A DNA stretch of 64,000 nucleotides from Bacteroidales bacterium UBA3844 (GTDB lineage: Bacteria; Bacteroidota; Bacteroidia; Bacteroidales; Paludibacteraceae): NCBI GenBank assembly GCA_002392915.1, contig DGHQ01000059.1, positions 62,001 to 126,000 of the forward strand, given 5' to 3'. The position numbers were made by a program, and so were the translations under genes. Positions 52,345-60,853 of the stretch are shown here, in pieces (the stretch's first letter is position 1; every line of letters begins with the position of its first letter). The notes beneath the pieces were generated by a model that did no database searches, had not been told where the DNA came from, and was given only the letters and a program-made list of their open reading frames with translations.

Positions 52345-54111
52345 ATGAAGAAAATTTATTTATCACTTTTATGCGGTCTGTTGCTTGGAACATCATGTAA
52401 TCGCACCGCTGACAAAAGAGACGCAGCGTCGACTGCAGACAATTCTTCCATTACCGACAACACTCCTATTGCGAAAGACACATCTTGGAAATCTCTGTCG
52501 CTTCGTGAAAAGATCGGACAGACAATGATGGTAGTCGCCTTAACCGAAGACCATAAAGCAGCTGGAAACGGATCAATCAAAGGATTTTTGGAAAAATATC
52601 CAGTCGGCAGTTTGTTTATTGCGGACTGGTATTTGAAAGAGAAATACGCTCCAAAAGATCCATTGGCAGTGTTGCCTGAGATTTTGAAGGAGTACAACGA
52701 ATATTCGAAAGTGCCGATGCTTGTGTGTGAGGATTTCGAAAGAGGTATCGGCGAGACATATTCTAAATACACGCATCTTCCTGTAGGAATGTCGCTTGGA
52801 GCTGCGGCGGACACTGCCCTAGCCTACAATTCTGAACAGGCTATCGCTATGGAGGCTCGTGAGATGGGATTCAACTGGCTTCTTCACCCAGTGTCTGACC
52901 TTAACATGAATCCTCTTCAGGAATTAGTAGTTGAACGTTCTGTTTCCGACGACGTGGAGAAGGCTCTTCCTATCTTGAAAAGTCAGATCAACGGTCTTCA
53001 CTCTAAAAAAATCATCTCCACTGTCAAGCATTTCCCTGGCGACGGTGTGACAATGCGCAACCAGCATATCGTGACTACAGCCAACTCATTGTCGAAAGAA
53101 GAGTGGATGAACTCTTTCGGAAAGCTATTCAAAGGTTTGATCGACGGTGGTGCCGCCTCTATCATGGTCGGCCACATTCAGTTGCCTGCATTCCAAACTC
53201 AGAAGATCAACGGTCAGTTACCTCCTGCCACTCTTTCAAAGGAGCTAATGGTGGATATGCTTAAAAACCAGTTCAACTATAAGGGTGTGATCATCACAGA
53301 CGCGCTCAACATGGGTGGATGCGCAGGCTACTACAAAAATGAGCTTGAAGTGTCGGTACAGTGTTTTGCAGCTGGTGCGGATGTCGTTTTGTGGCCATCA
53401 TTGGCATATATGGATACCGTCGAGGCAAGAATCCTTCGTGGAGAAATTCCGATGGAGCGTTTGGACGACGCTGTTGAGCGCGTTTGGGCAATGCGTGAAC
53501 GCTTCGGCTACAACAAGAAAGAGAATCATGTGATTGCCACTCCAATGACTGATGCAGACAAAGCATTTGTGAAAAAAACAGGAGCAGCAGTTGCAGACAA
53601 AGCCATCACAGTGGTTGAGAACAGCGACAGTCTTCTTCCTATCAAGGCAGAAAACGGCAAACGAATCGCACTTATCGAGATTGGAGAGCAGATGACGGTG
53701 GAGAAATTCGCAGTCACAAAGAGAGAGTTGGAGAGCCGTGGATTCAGCGTGGATATTCTTGAGAACCCACACTTCTACGCTTGGGGATACAGAATCGACT
53801 CATTGAACAACTACGATAAGATACTTGTTTGCTTCGAGAACCGTTATTTCCACCCACTTGGAACATGCTTGTTGAAAAACAAGGAGTCGTTCGGAGTATG
53901 GACAGCCAACATGTTGGATCCAAAGAAAAAGATCGCAATCTCGTATGCAAACCCTTATTCATTGGAGATCTACGAAGGAATCGTCCCAACTAAGATCAAT
54001 GCCTACAGCATCGACACATTCACACAGAAAGCAGTTGTAAAAGTGTTGACGGGAGAACTTGAGGCGACAGCAACGTCTCCTGTGAAATTGAACAATCCGA
54101 TGTTGAAATAA
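52345..54111 (+). CDS. Glycoside hydrolase family 3 lipoprotein (beta-N-acetylhexosaminidase/NagZ-like)
   Basis: 588 residues. Signal peptide with lipobox GTSC (Cys 18). GH3 N-terminal barrel: KHFPGDG (228-234), catalytic nucleophile D319 in VIITDALNMGG. A C-terminal alpha/beta domain follows. The Asp-His dyad of NagZ-type enzymes (DxH) reads N239-Q-H241 here, an Asp to Asn change at an important place. Expected substrate is peptidoglycan-derived GlcNAc-anhydroMurNAc or another beta-hexosaminide at the cell surface or in the periplasm. An AmpG-like permease is encoded 2 kb away. Confidence 0.85.
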   Translation: MKKIYLSLLCGLLLGTSCNRTADKRDAASTADNSSITDNTPIAKDTSWKSLSLREKIGQTMMVVALTEDHKAAGNGSIKGFLEKYPVGSLFIADWYLKEKYAPKDPLAVLPEILKEYNEYSKVPMLVCEDFERGIGETYSKYTHLPVGMSLGAAADTALAYNSEQAIAMEAREMGFNWLLHPVSDLNMNPLQELVVERSVSDDVEKALPILKSQINGLHSKKIISTVKHFPGDGVTMRNQHIVTTANSLSKEEWMNSFGKLFKGLIDGGAASIMVGHIQLPAFQTQKINGQLPPATLSKELMVDMLKNQFNYKGVIITDALNMGGCAGYYKNELEVSVQCFAAGADVVLWPSLAYMDTVEARILRGEIPMERLDDAVERVWAMRERFGYNKKENHVIATPMTDADKAFVKKTGAAVADKAITVVENSDSLLPIKAENGKRIALIEIGEQMTVEKFAVTKRELESRGFSVDILENPHFYAWGYRIDSLNNYDKILVCFENRYFHPLGTCLLKNKESFGVWTANMLDPKKKIAISYANPYSLEIYEGIVPTKINAYSIDTFTQKAVVKVLTGELEATATSPVKLNNPMLK

Positions 54112-54131
54112 CATCTGTTTGAAAATACTAT

Positions 54132-54166
54132 AAAGAGGGTGTATCAAAATGATATGCCCTCTTTTT
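54132..54166 (+). terminator. Intrinsic terminator of the GH3 gene
   Basis: A continuous 15-bp stem (54132-54146 with 54150-54164, two G-T pairs) with loop AAA ends in a T run. Confidence 0.92.
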
Positions 54167-54192
54167 TGCTTCAATGGTGCAAAGCCCTCCAC

Positions 54193-54240
54193 CATAGGGT
54201 TTCAACCCTATGAGAGAGATATGACATATCCCCTATGCCA
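54193..54240 (+). repeat. Degenerate REP-like palindrome
   Basis: CATAGGGTTTCAACCCTATG (54193-54212) is a perfect hairpin of the same family, followed by a decayed second part (CCCTATGCC). It lies upstream of the broken RAYT gene. Confidence 0.65.
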
Positions 54241-54350
54241 AAGCTCGGAACGGGCGATATCTGCAAAAAAACAAAAATAAAGATGCTTGATAAAATTAAT
54301 TTTATAATTTTGCATCAAAATTAAGTATCACGTACAAAAAAAAAACAATT

Positions 54351-54802
54351 ATGCCACAATCATTATCCCAAATTTATGTACACCTAGTTTTTAGCACAAA
54401 ATATAGGGTGCCCATGATTAAAAAAGAAGATTACGTCCAAATCCATAATTATCTTGGTGGAATCCTAAACAATTTAGGCTGTGATGTCATTCGTGTGGGA
54501 GGTGTTCAAAATCACGTACATATTCTTTTTAGATTAAGTAGGAAGAAGACAATTGCAGATGTCGTAAAAAACGTAAAAGCAAGTTCTTCTCATTTTATAA
54601 ATCATTAGGCGATCACTATAGAAACTTTGCTTGGCAAGAAGGTTATGGAGCATTTTCTATTGGAAAATCACATTTAGACAGGGCTATCCGTTATGTTAAT
54701 AATCAAGAAGAACATCACAAAACTCGTATATATCAGGAAGAATTGTTAGAATTTTTGAAACTTTACGATGTTGAGTATGACAAACGTTATTTATGGGATT
54801 AA
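54351..54802 (+). pseudogene. Frameshifted Y1 (RAYT/IS200-type) transposase
   Basis: Frame 1 (54351-54608) codes MPQSLSQIYVHLVFSTKYR ... QNHVHILFRL ... SSSHFINH and stops. From 54608 another frame continues without break: GDHYRNFAWQEGYGAFSIGK ... YDKRYLWD and TAA at 54800-54802. One missing T in CAT-TTA-GGC would restore a protein of about 150 residues. The HUH motif (HVH) is intact upstream of the shift. It is a paralogue of the intact gene at 6429-6872. A -7 box TAATTTTG is at 54305-54312. Confidence 0.85.
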
Positions 54803-54803
54803 T

Positions 54804-55039
54804 CCGTAGGGTTCTGCTCTCCGTTGTCTGATAACGCACCGTTGGTGCTCTCCTGTCGATTGACACATGAGCATAGATATCCGTAGGGTTACACCCTACG
54901 TTGGCGGGATTATGTGCCGTTGGCACTTATCTGCCGATCGTTCCACGCACCATCGGTGCTTGGTTTCCACACGTAGGGTTAAAAACCTACGCTGGCGGAA
55001 TTATGTGCCGTTGCGATCGTCCCACGTACCAACGGTGCC
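54804..55039 (+). repeat. Cluster of REP-like palindromes after the broken RAYT gene
   Basis: At least three copies of a two-part unit: CGTAGGGTTACACCCTACG or variants, then GCACCNTNGGTGC or GTGCCGTTGGCAC. The sequence differs from the copies near the 6.4-kb RAYT, but the two-hairpin design is the same. No gene fits in this stretch. Confidence 0.78.
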
Positions 55040-55050
55040 AGATCAACTAA

Positions 55051-55091
55051 GAGGGGAACCAAAACTTTTAGTTTTGATCCCCCTCTCTTTT
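55051..55091 (+). terminator. Intrinsic terminator after the RAYT/palindrome region
   Basis: A 15-bp stem with two mismatches (GAGGGGAACCAAAAC against GTTTTGATCCCCCTC), loop TTTTA, ends in CTTTTT on the plus strand. It may also stop transcripts from the opposite gene. Confidence 0.75.
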
Positions 55092-55146
55092 TATTAATGC
55101 CTAATGCCATATAATTCAGCATTTAGCATTCATAATTGTGAATTTC

Positions 55147-56025
55147 TTACAACTGTGCGTCTGGCAACTCAAAGATAGACGAAGCTGTCTTGCCTGGATC
55201 ACCAGTTTCAAAACCTCTCTTCAACCAACGTGAACGCTGTGCTGATGTTCCGTGGTTGAACGTTTCTGGCTGAGTACGTCCGTATGCCTGCTGCTGTAGA
55301 TAATCGTCACCAATCTTTGATGCGGCATTCAAGCCTTCCTCTATATCTCCGACTTCCATTGAATTGTATTTGGCATTGTCGTGGTGAGCCCAAACACCTG
55401 CGAAGAAATCAGCCTGAAGTTCAAGACGGATATTCAACTTGTTGCTCTCCACTTGCGACATTCTAGCCTGCTGCTGCGACACCTTCTGCAACGTGCCAAG
55501 AAGATACTGCACATGATGACCCACCTCATGAGCGATAACGTATGCTTTTGCGAAATCACCCTTTGCACCATAATTGTTTTCCAACTGATCAAAGAAATCA
55601 AGGTCGATATATACAGCCTGATCACCAGAACAATAGAAAGGTCCTGATTCAGAAGTGGCATTTCCACACGCTGACGACACAGATCCACGGAACACTACCA
55701 TCTTTGGGGCTTTATATGTCATACCAGAATTCTTAAAGATCTCTGTCCACACATCCTCTGTACCTGCAAGGATCTGCGCTGCGAACTGATATTTCTCTTC
55801 ATCCTCTTTTGTCGGAGTGTAGCCACTACCTGTCTCAACCTTTGGCTGGCTTGAATATGAATTCCAACCTGCTGATAGTCCAGATACAACACTGCCTGTC
55901 TGCATGTATGTGAAAATACCTACGATTGCAGCAACCAAAAGGCTTCCTCCTCCTGCAACTGCCTTACCGCTTACTCCACGTCTGTCATCCACATTGCTGG
56001 ATGTTCTTCTTCCTGTTAGCTTCAT
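55147..56025 (-). CDS. ypfJ: Neutral zinc metallopeptidase (YpfJ family)
   Basis: 292 residues. MKLTGRRTSSNVDDRRG is the standard YpfJ start. One membrane helix (about 25-45) is followed by the protease domain: YCSGDQAVYIDLDFF, then AKAYVIAHEVGHHVQYLLG with the HExxH-like zinc site (HEVGH), and ELQADFFAGVWAHHD with the third ligand. Physiological substrate unknown. A -7 box TATTTTTG lies 33 bp upstream. Confidence 0.9.
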   Translation of the reverse strand: MKLTGRRTSSNVDDRRGVSGKAVAGGGSLLVAAIVGIFTYMQTGSVVSGLSAGWNSYSSQPKVETGSGYTPTKEDEEKYQFAAQILAGTEDVWTEIFKNSGMTYKAPKMVVFRGSVSSACGNATSESGPFYCSGDQAVYIDLDFFDQLENNYGAKGDFAKAYVIAHEVGHHVQYLLGTLQKVSQQQARMSQVESNKLNIRLELQADFFAGVWAHHDNAKYNSMEVGDIEEGLNAASKIGDDYLQQQAYGRTQPETFNHGTSAQRSRWLKRGFETGDPGKTASSIFELPDAQL

Positions 56026-56197
56026 TTATTTTAAGTTTAAGTTTATATACTGAGACGCAAAAATACGTTTTTTTTGATTTTTTACATTATTTATCGGAAT
56101 CATTTCTTGTATTTGTTTTAGTACGAGGATTTTTGTGTGGGAAACGCCTCAACGGAGAAAACAAATAATGAGAAAATACGGTCGGACACTCTATATA

Positions 56198-57574
56198 TTA
56201 TTTAACTCCAAACTCTTTGTCGATTTTAAGCAATGGAGCTATGAAAAACGGTGGAATCGTACAGATGCATACCCACACGAAGAAGTTTGTGTATCCCAAC
56301 GTCTCCTGCATATATCCAGCTATCATTCCCGGGATCATCATTCCGAGCGCCATCAAACCTGTGCAGATAGCATAATGTGTAGTTGAATATTTTCCTTGCG
56401 ATATATAGACAAGATAGAGAGTGAACGCTGTGAATCCGAATCCGTAGCCAAACTGCTCAATCGCCACCATGGTATAGATAGTCGGAAGGAATGCGGTCTG
56501 TGTAGAACTCAAAAATATATAGACCACATTAGGGATATTCATAAACAGCAGCATCGGGAACATCATCTTTTTCAATCCATATCTCGACACTGCGATTCCG
56601 CCAAGCACCCCTCCTGTCATCAGCGCGATCACTCCGACCAGACCGTAGATATTGCCGACATCTGTCAACGACAATCCTAGTCCGCCATTCTCATATGTGT
56701 CCTTCAAAAAGAGCTGCGCGATCTTTCCAAGCTGAGCCTCACCAAGACGGTATGTGAAGATGAAAAGAAGAGCGAGAATAAGCTCCCTGCCTGTGAATTT
56801 GGCAAAAAATGATTTAAAATTATTCTTGAGCGACGCTACGATTCCATCTAATCCGAGAGTATTCTGTGCGTCGGTTCCATTCTGAGACGTACGACCGTAC
56901 GTCTCTACAGACAACATTTCATCATCAGACGTACGACCGATTTCCAAACGTTTTTTGTCATTCGGCAAAAACGCAAAATGATAAACGGACAAAAAGAGAA
57001 ACGCGATTGCCATTATATAGAAGACGGTGCTCCAGGCGCTAGCATGTGCTGGAATAACATCCATTCCGTCGACGGTATTCTTCTCAAACAACTGACCTGC
57101 CAGCACCAGACATCCCCACTGACATAGCACCGTGCTGATTCGATAGAATGTGTTTCGTATTCCCACAAAGAACGACTGCTGGTTGGTGTCGAGAGCAAGG
57201 ATATACAATCCGTCGGCAGCTATATCATGAGTGGCAGAGGCAAACGCGCAGAGCCAGAAAAATGCCAACGACGCATTGAGCCAGAAGTCACACGGAGCTG
57301 TGAACGCCACTCCTCCAAGAGCAATAGCGACAATAAACTGCATCACCACCACCCACATCTTCTTGCTTCCGAACAGGTCGAGAATCGGACTCCAAAACGG
57401 TTTGATAACCCACGGCAAATACATCCAAGAGGTGTAGAGAGCCACATCTGTATTGCTCAGACCCATTTCTGAAAGGAAAAGCATCGCAAGAGTGTTCACT
57501 GCAAAATATGGAGCACCCTCCGCCATATATAATGTGGGGATCCAAGCCCACGGAGTCGTTTGTCTTTTATCCAT
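56198..57574 (-). CDS. MFS permease, AmpG-like
   Basis: 458 residues from the Met at 57574, about 12 helices. WIPTLYMAEGAPYFAVNTLAMLFLSEMGLSNTDVALYTSWMYLPWVIKPFWSPILD near the start is characteristic of AmpG (import of muropeptides for peptidoglycan recycling). The central loop (about 225-260) is long and contains GRTS twice. The frame runs to 57628, but the promoter at 57598-57629 places the transcript start after that, so 57574 is used. Function as muropeptide importer is inferred and fits the GH3 lipoprotein nearby. Confidence 0.8.
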   Translation of the reverse strand: MDKRQTTPWAWIPTLYMAEGAPYFAVNTLAMLFLSEMGLSNTDVALYTSWMYLPWVIKPFWSPILDLFGSKKMWVVVMQFIVAIALGGVAFTAPCDFWLNASLAFFWLCAFASATHDIAADGLYILALDTNQQSFFVGIRNTFYRISTVLCQWGCLVLAGQLFEKNTVDGMDVIPAHASAWSTVFYIMAIAFLFLSVYHFAFLPNDKKRLEIGRTSDDEMLSVETYGRTSQNGTDAQNTLGLDGIVASLKNNFKSFFAKFTGRELILALLFIFTYRLGEAQLGKIAQLFLKDTYENGGLGLSLTDVGNIYGLVGVIALMTGGVLGGIAVSRYGLKKMMFPMLLFMNIPNVVYIFLSSTQTAFLPTIYTMVAIEQFGYGFGFTAFTLYLVYISQGKYSTTHYAICTGLMALGMMIPGMIAGYMQETLGYTNFFVWVCICTIPPFFIAPLLKIDKEFGVK

Positions 57575-57597
57575 AATTATATTAGAATCAATAGATA

Positions 57598-57629
57598 CAA
57601 AATTAATGCAGAAAAGTAATATTTGCAAA
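57598..57629 (-). promoter_or_regulatory. Promoter of the AmpG-like gene
   Basis: Minus-strand TTTG (57626-57629), 20-bp spacer, TAATTTTG (57598-57605). Both boxes and spacing are canonical. The predicted leader is about 17 nt. Confidence 0.8.
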
Positions 57630-57810
57630 AAATGTTTGCTGGTTTTCCAAGCGTCTACTTATTATATACGACGTCGGTTCTGTTTGATTCATTTTTATTG
57701 CGGGCAGGTAAAAAAAACGACTCTAGATCTACCAAGCTCTGCGATTGTTGTTCTTCACCTGTTATTAGTTGCCTTAATAGACAGTCGGCACTCAGGCATT
57801 GTCGGGAAAA

Positions 57811-57848
57811 AACAAAAAAGACTTGTAAACATTCCGTCTACAAGTCTC
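57811..57848 (-). terminator. Intrinsic terminator of tRNA-Gln(TTG)
   Basis: Stem AGACTTGTA (57819-57827) with TACAAGTCT (57839-57847), followed on the minus strand by a T run. It starts 14 bp after the tRNA. The remaining bases 57630-57810 show no gene. Confidence 0.9.
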
Positions 57849-57860
57849 CATTTTTTCTTG

Positions 57861-57931
57861 TTGTCCTACTAGGACTCGAACCTAGTCAAACGGTACCAAA
57901 AACCGGTGTGCTACCATTACACCATAGGACA
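57861..57931 (-). tRNA. tRNA-Gln (anticodon TTG)
   Basis: 71-nt cloverleaf on the minus strand. Acceptor TGTCCTA with TAGGACA, discriminator A; D arm GTGTAATGGTAGCAC, the same as in the CTG isoacceptors; anticodon loop TTTTGGT; T arm GTTCGAGTC. CCA not encoded. Confidence 0.95.
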
Positions 57932-57970
57932 ATCACAACTCGATAGCCTTTAGGCTCTCATTTGCGGGTG

Positions 57971-58002
57971 CAAAGGTAAGGCGATTTATCTATTTATCCA
58001 AA
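57971..58002 (-). promoter_or_regulatory. Promoter of tRNA-Gln(TTG)
   Basis: Minus-strand TTTG (57999-58002), 20-bp spacer and TACCTTTG (57971-57978) followed by C. It is the same -7 box as for the other tRNA-Gln pair. Confidence 0.82.
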
Positions 58003-58271
58003 CAAAACTTGATTTTTTTCTTTCATATTTGATAAAATCCGAGTTATCAACAAGTTATGAACAATCCAAACCATAAATCCAAGGCATTTTTGTATTTTTA
58101 TTCGCAATGATTTTAGAAATGAATAAACAAACATTTTTTTACTTTTTTCAAATCATTTTTCATATCAATGCTCATAATAACAAGTTATGATTTTAGTACG
58201 AAAGTTTTCATTTTTTTTTACCTTAAATCACTTTTTTATTCCCAACTTTGCGAATGTAAAACAATCGAAAA

Positions 58272-58817
58272 ATGGAAGACTTAATCGGAGAACTTCACAT
58301 AATGAAAGTATACCCAGAGACTATCGTGGATGGTCCAGGGTTTCGCTATTCAATCTATCTATCTGGATGCAGACACCATTGCCCAGGTTGTCAGAATCCA
58401 AATAGTTGGAATCCGCTAAACGGACTTCCATTGAGACGTAGCATGGTGGACGAAATGGTTGAGTCTATCAACGAGAATCCTATTCTTGACGGTGTCACTT
58501 TTTCTGGTGGCGACCCTTTCTTCAACCCTAAGGATTTTGGGTACATTTTAAAAAGAATCAAGAAGGAGACGGGCAAAAACATCTGGGTATATACAGGCTA
58601 CAAATTCGAGGAACTACTTGAGATTGAAGAAGTTATCCCGTTGCTGAACTATATCGACGTGATTGTCGACGGAAGATTCGACCAGTCTAAGTTCGATCCA
58701 CGTCTCGACTGGAGAGGCAGTAGCAACCAAAGGCTTGTGAAGGTGCAGGAAGAACTCCGCAAATTCCGCAAGGAAAAAAAAGAGGCAGAGAAAGCCAGCA
58801 AAAAGGAAGCCTGCTGA
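58272..58817 (+). CDS. nrdG: Anaerobic ribonucleoside-triphosphate reductase activating protein
   Basis: 181-residue radical SAM enzyme that installs the glycyl radical on NrdD under anaerobic conditions. YPETIVDGPGFRYSIYLSGCRHHCPGCQNPNSWNP carries the CX3CX2C cluster (C33, C37, C40); VTFSGGDPFF is the SAM-binding GGE-type motif. The C-terminal tail is Lys/Glu-rich and ends in Cys. NrdD is not in the window. Length is normal. Confidence 0.9.
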   Translation: MEDLIGELHIMKVYPETIVDGPGFRYSIYLSGCRHHCPGCQNPNSWNPLNGLPLRRSMVDEMVESINENPILDGVTFSGGDPFFNPKDFGYILKRIKKETGKNIWVYTGYKFEELLEIEEVIPLLNYIDVIVDGRFDQSKFDPRLDWRGSSNQRLVKVQEELRKFRKEKKEAEKASKKEAC

Positions 58818-58893
58818 TTAAAGGACAAAACAAAGAATAAAAGATATAGAAATTTTAATCGAGGGTTCATCGAATGTTGCGGAGGCAAATTTA

Positions 58894-59092
58894 GCATGTT
58901 GATTTTAAACATGCAAATAAATATGCAAAAAACCGCAAAAGAAAAAGAAAAAACTTTTTTATTAAAGTTAATTGTAATAAAAAAAACACTTGTTTGTGAA
59001 AATAGGTGTTTTTGCTTTCGGGTTGATATTGATAAAAAAAAATATAATTTTAGGAAAACAAAAAGCATTCTATTGTGAAATAGGATGCTTTT
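58894..59092 (+). ncRNA. Candidate structured RNA unit 1, with terminator
   Basis: The gap after nrdG has no gene but several hairpins: GCATGTT/AACATGC (58894-58914), AACACTT..AGGTGTT (about 58985-59010) and a 14-bp terminator stem (59061-59074 with 59079-59092) before a T run. Just before the last stem is a 22-bp A/T-rich segment (59036-59057) that is repeated exactly at 59233-59254, also just before a terminator. No promoter was found for this unit. Confidence 0.4.
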
Positions 59093-59104
59093 TTCTTTTT
59101 TATA

Positions 59105-59290
59105 TTTGTATAGTAAGATTTTTTTTGTATCTTTGCATTGTTGTTGAGACATCGTTATTAGCATCGATCAACAACGATGTCTGATAAACAATTGAAAATA
59201 TTTAAATTTCAAATTAATCAGATACAAATTATAAAAAAATATAATTTTAGGAAATTTAATAGGAGACTCTGTGAAGAATCTCCTATTTTT
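59105..59290 (+). ncRNA. Candidate small RNA with its own promoter and terminator (unit 2)
   Basis: TTTG (59105-59108), 19-bp spacer and TATCTTTG (59128-59135) followed by C form a full promoter. The predicted RNA (about 59142-59290) begins with a 10-bp hairpin AGACATCGTT/AACGATGTCT (59147-59156 with 59173-59182), which can alternatively pair TTGTTGA with TCAACAA. It then carries the 22-bp repeat shared with unit 1 and ends in a 9-bp terminator (59258-59266 with 59279-59287) plus T run. No open frame. Confidence 0.5.
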
Positions 59291-59461
59291 TTATCTTCCC
59301 ACTTTTGCAAAAACATCTTCCCTTTTTTTAGAAAATTACTTTATGTTATTAAGTGAATTATAATTGATTAGCACTTTCCCCTTTTATGTATTATTAGATA
59401 TACATACGACTCACATATGCAATATCTGTTTTCCCTTGAAGAAAAAAAAACAAAAAAAATG

Positions 59462-59493
59462 TTGCTCAGATAATAAATTTTGTTGTACTTTTG
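59462..59493 (+). promoter_or_regulatory. Promoter of the winged-helix gene of the conjugative element
   Basis: TTG (59462-59464), 21-bp spacer and TACTTTTG (59486-59493). The predicted transcript begins near 59500, which places the start codon at 59544 rather than further upstream. Confidence 0.72.
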
Positions 59494-59543
59494 TGTCGAT
59501 GCTTTCGGGCAGGTTATTTTTCCTAATTATATTTTTTTATAGT

Positions 59544-60719
59544 ATGATATTAAAAGACAGATTTTCTGTCATGGATGAATTTGGAAAGTCGCTCCAATTC
59601 AGGCAGAGAGTAAATGTAGTGGTTCCGACTACAGAAATTAATTCGGAACGATTCGAAATGCCAGATGACATCGACATCCTCAAAGATTGTGTCGATAACA
59701 TGAAGAGGTCATCAGATCAACAGGCAGGATTAATCTCATTGAAAAAAGTTATCAGAGACAGATCCACATTCATCCGACTGTACTTAACGTTTGAGACAGT
59801 CAACGCATTTATGTGTCTTAATGCTATTGCGAGTTTTAAGTTAATTGCCTGGATAGTTGATTTTCTTACAGATACGGAAGACAACAGCATCACCTTTGAC
59901 CAGGATCTTCTTCCTGTTTACGATCTCACAAAAAAATCTTTCAGAACAGCAATTAAAGATCTTCAAAAATGTGGATTTCTGAAGTCTGAGGCGTTTGATG
60001 GAGAAAATTACCGATATGTCAAAGGATCATACAGGTACTATGTCAATCCTGCCATATTCCAATGCGGTAAGATCTCAGAAGAGGCTTTCCAGGCTGAAAA
60101 AAAGGTGCGGAAGAAATTTGACAAAATCATAACAGATTCTAAGATCATAGCAAAGTTGGGTATTCGCAATTCTTCTTTTGAGTCGGTTGCATCCCATTTC
60201 TTTCTTCCTGAAGATGATTCCGAGAAGAAAAAAGGAACTCTAATCAAAAAGGGAGTTTATGTTTCTTCCATTCATGACGAACTGCCTCCATTTTTCAAGG
60301 TCTTCAGAGGATCTTTTTCGGCAGCACTTCTTTCCCTGAAACATAAATGTTCAGCTAAAGTTATCGCCTTTGTTCTTGACACTTATCTGCCTAAGGATAA
60401 AGATGTCACAAAAATTTCTCGTACAAATCTATGTGAGAATGTTACATATCCGATCAGCCGTTCTACCTATTACCGTGCCATTGGTGACATTCTCAATTCT
60501 GGAATTTTATATCGAGATAAATCAAATAAGAAATATTATATTAACCCATCAGCGTGGTACAATGGTTCAGCCTTTCAATTGCTGAAGAGCTGCATGGTTA
60601 CCAGGGACACCAGCGAAAAATGTATGACCAAAAAACAGAAAAAACGAAAACAATTTGCAAAACACCTTAATGCATACTTATACAAAGAAACCACCTTACA
60701 ACTGTATAATAATGCATAA
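59544..60719 (+). CDS. Putative replication initiator-like protein with two related winged-helix segments
   Basis: 391 residues from the ATG at 59544 (the frame is open to 59364, but that is upstream of the promoter). Two similar segments are seen: LTKKSFRTAIKDLQKCGFLKSE...YRYYVNPAIFQCG (about 130-175) and ISRSTYYRAIGDILNSGILYRDKSNKKYYINPSAWYNG (about 314-350). Each is a winged helix ending in YY.NP, as in RepL-type plasmid replication proteins. No catalytic motif. A role in element replication or copy control is inferred from the fold and from the integrase next to it. Confidence 0.55.
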   Translation: MILKDRFSVMDEFGKSLQFRQRVNVVVPTTEINSERFEMPDDIDILKDCVDNMKRSSDQQAGLISLKKVIRDRSTFIRLYLTFETVNAFMCLNAIASFKLIAWIVDFLTDTEDNSITFDQDLLPVYDLTKKSFRTAIKDLQKCGFLKSEAFDGENYRYVKGSYRYYVNPAIFQCGKISEEAFQAEKKVRKKFDKIITDSKIIAKLGIRNSSFESVASHFFLPEDDSEKKKGTLIKKGVYVSSIHDELPPFFKVFRGSFSAALLSLKHKCSAKVIAFVLDTYLPKDKDVTKISRTNLCENVTYPISRSTYYRAIGDILNSGILYRDKSNKKYYINPSAWYNGSAFQLLKSCMVTRDTSEKCMTKKQKKRKQFAKHLNAYLYKETTLQLYNNA

Positions 60720-60853
60720 ATTTTAAGATAAGAATATCTTAATTTTCTATATATCCTATGGATTTTTTTCATAGGATTAGGTTGTTGTTTTCTGTCGTGC
60801 TACAAAATCGTAACAAATATTGCATATTTTTTCTTTTTTCAAAGGATTTTGAT

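Noticed and set aside
59364..59543. N-terminal extension of the winged-helix protein
   Set aside because: It lies upstream of and across the promoter at 59462-59493 and has Lys/Cys-rich low-complexity content.
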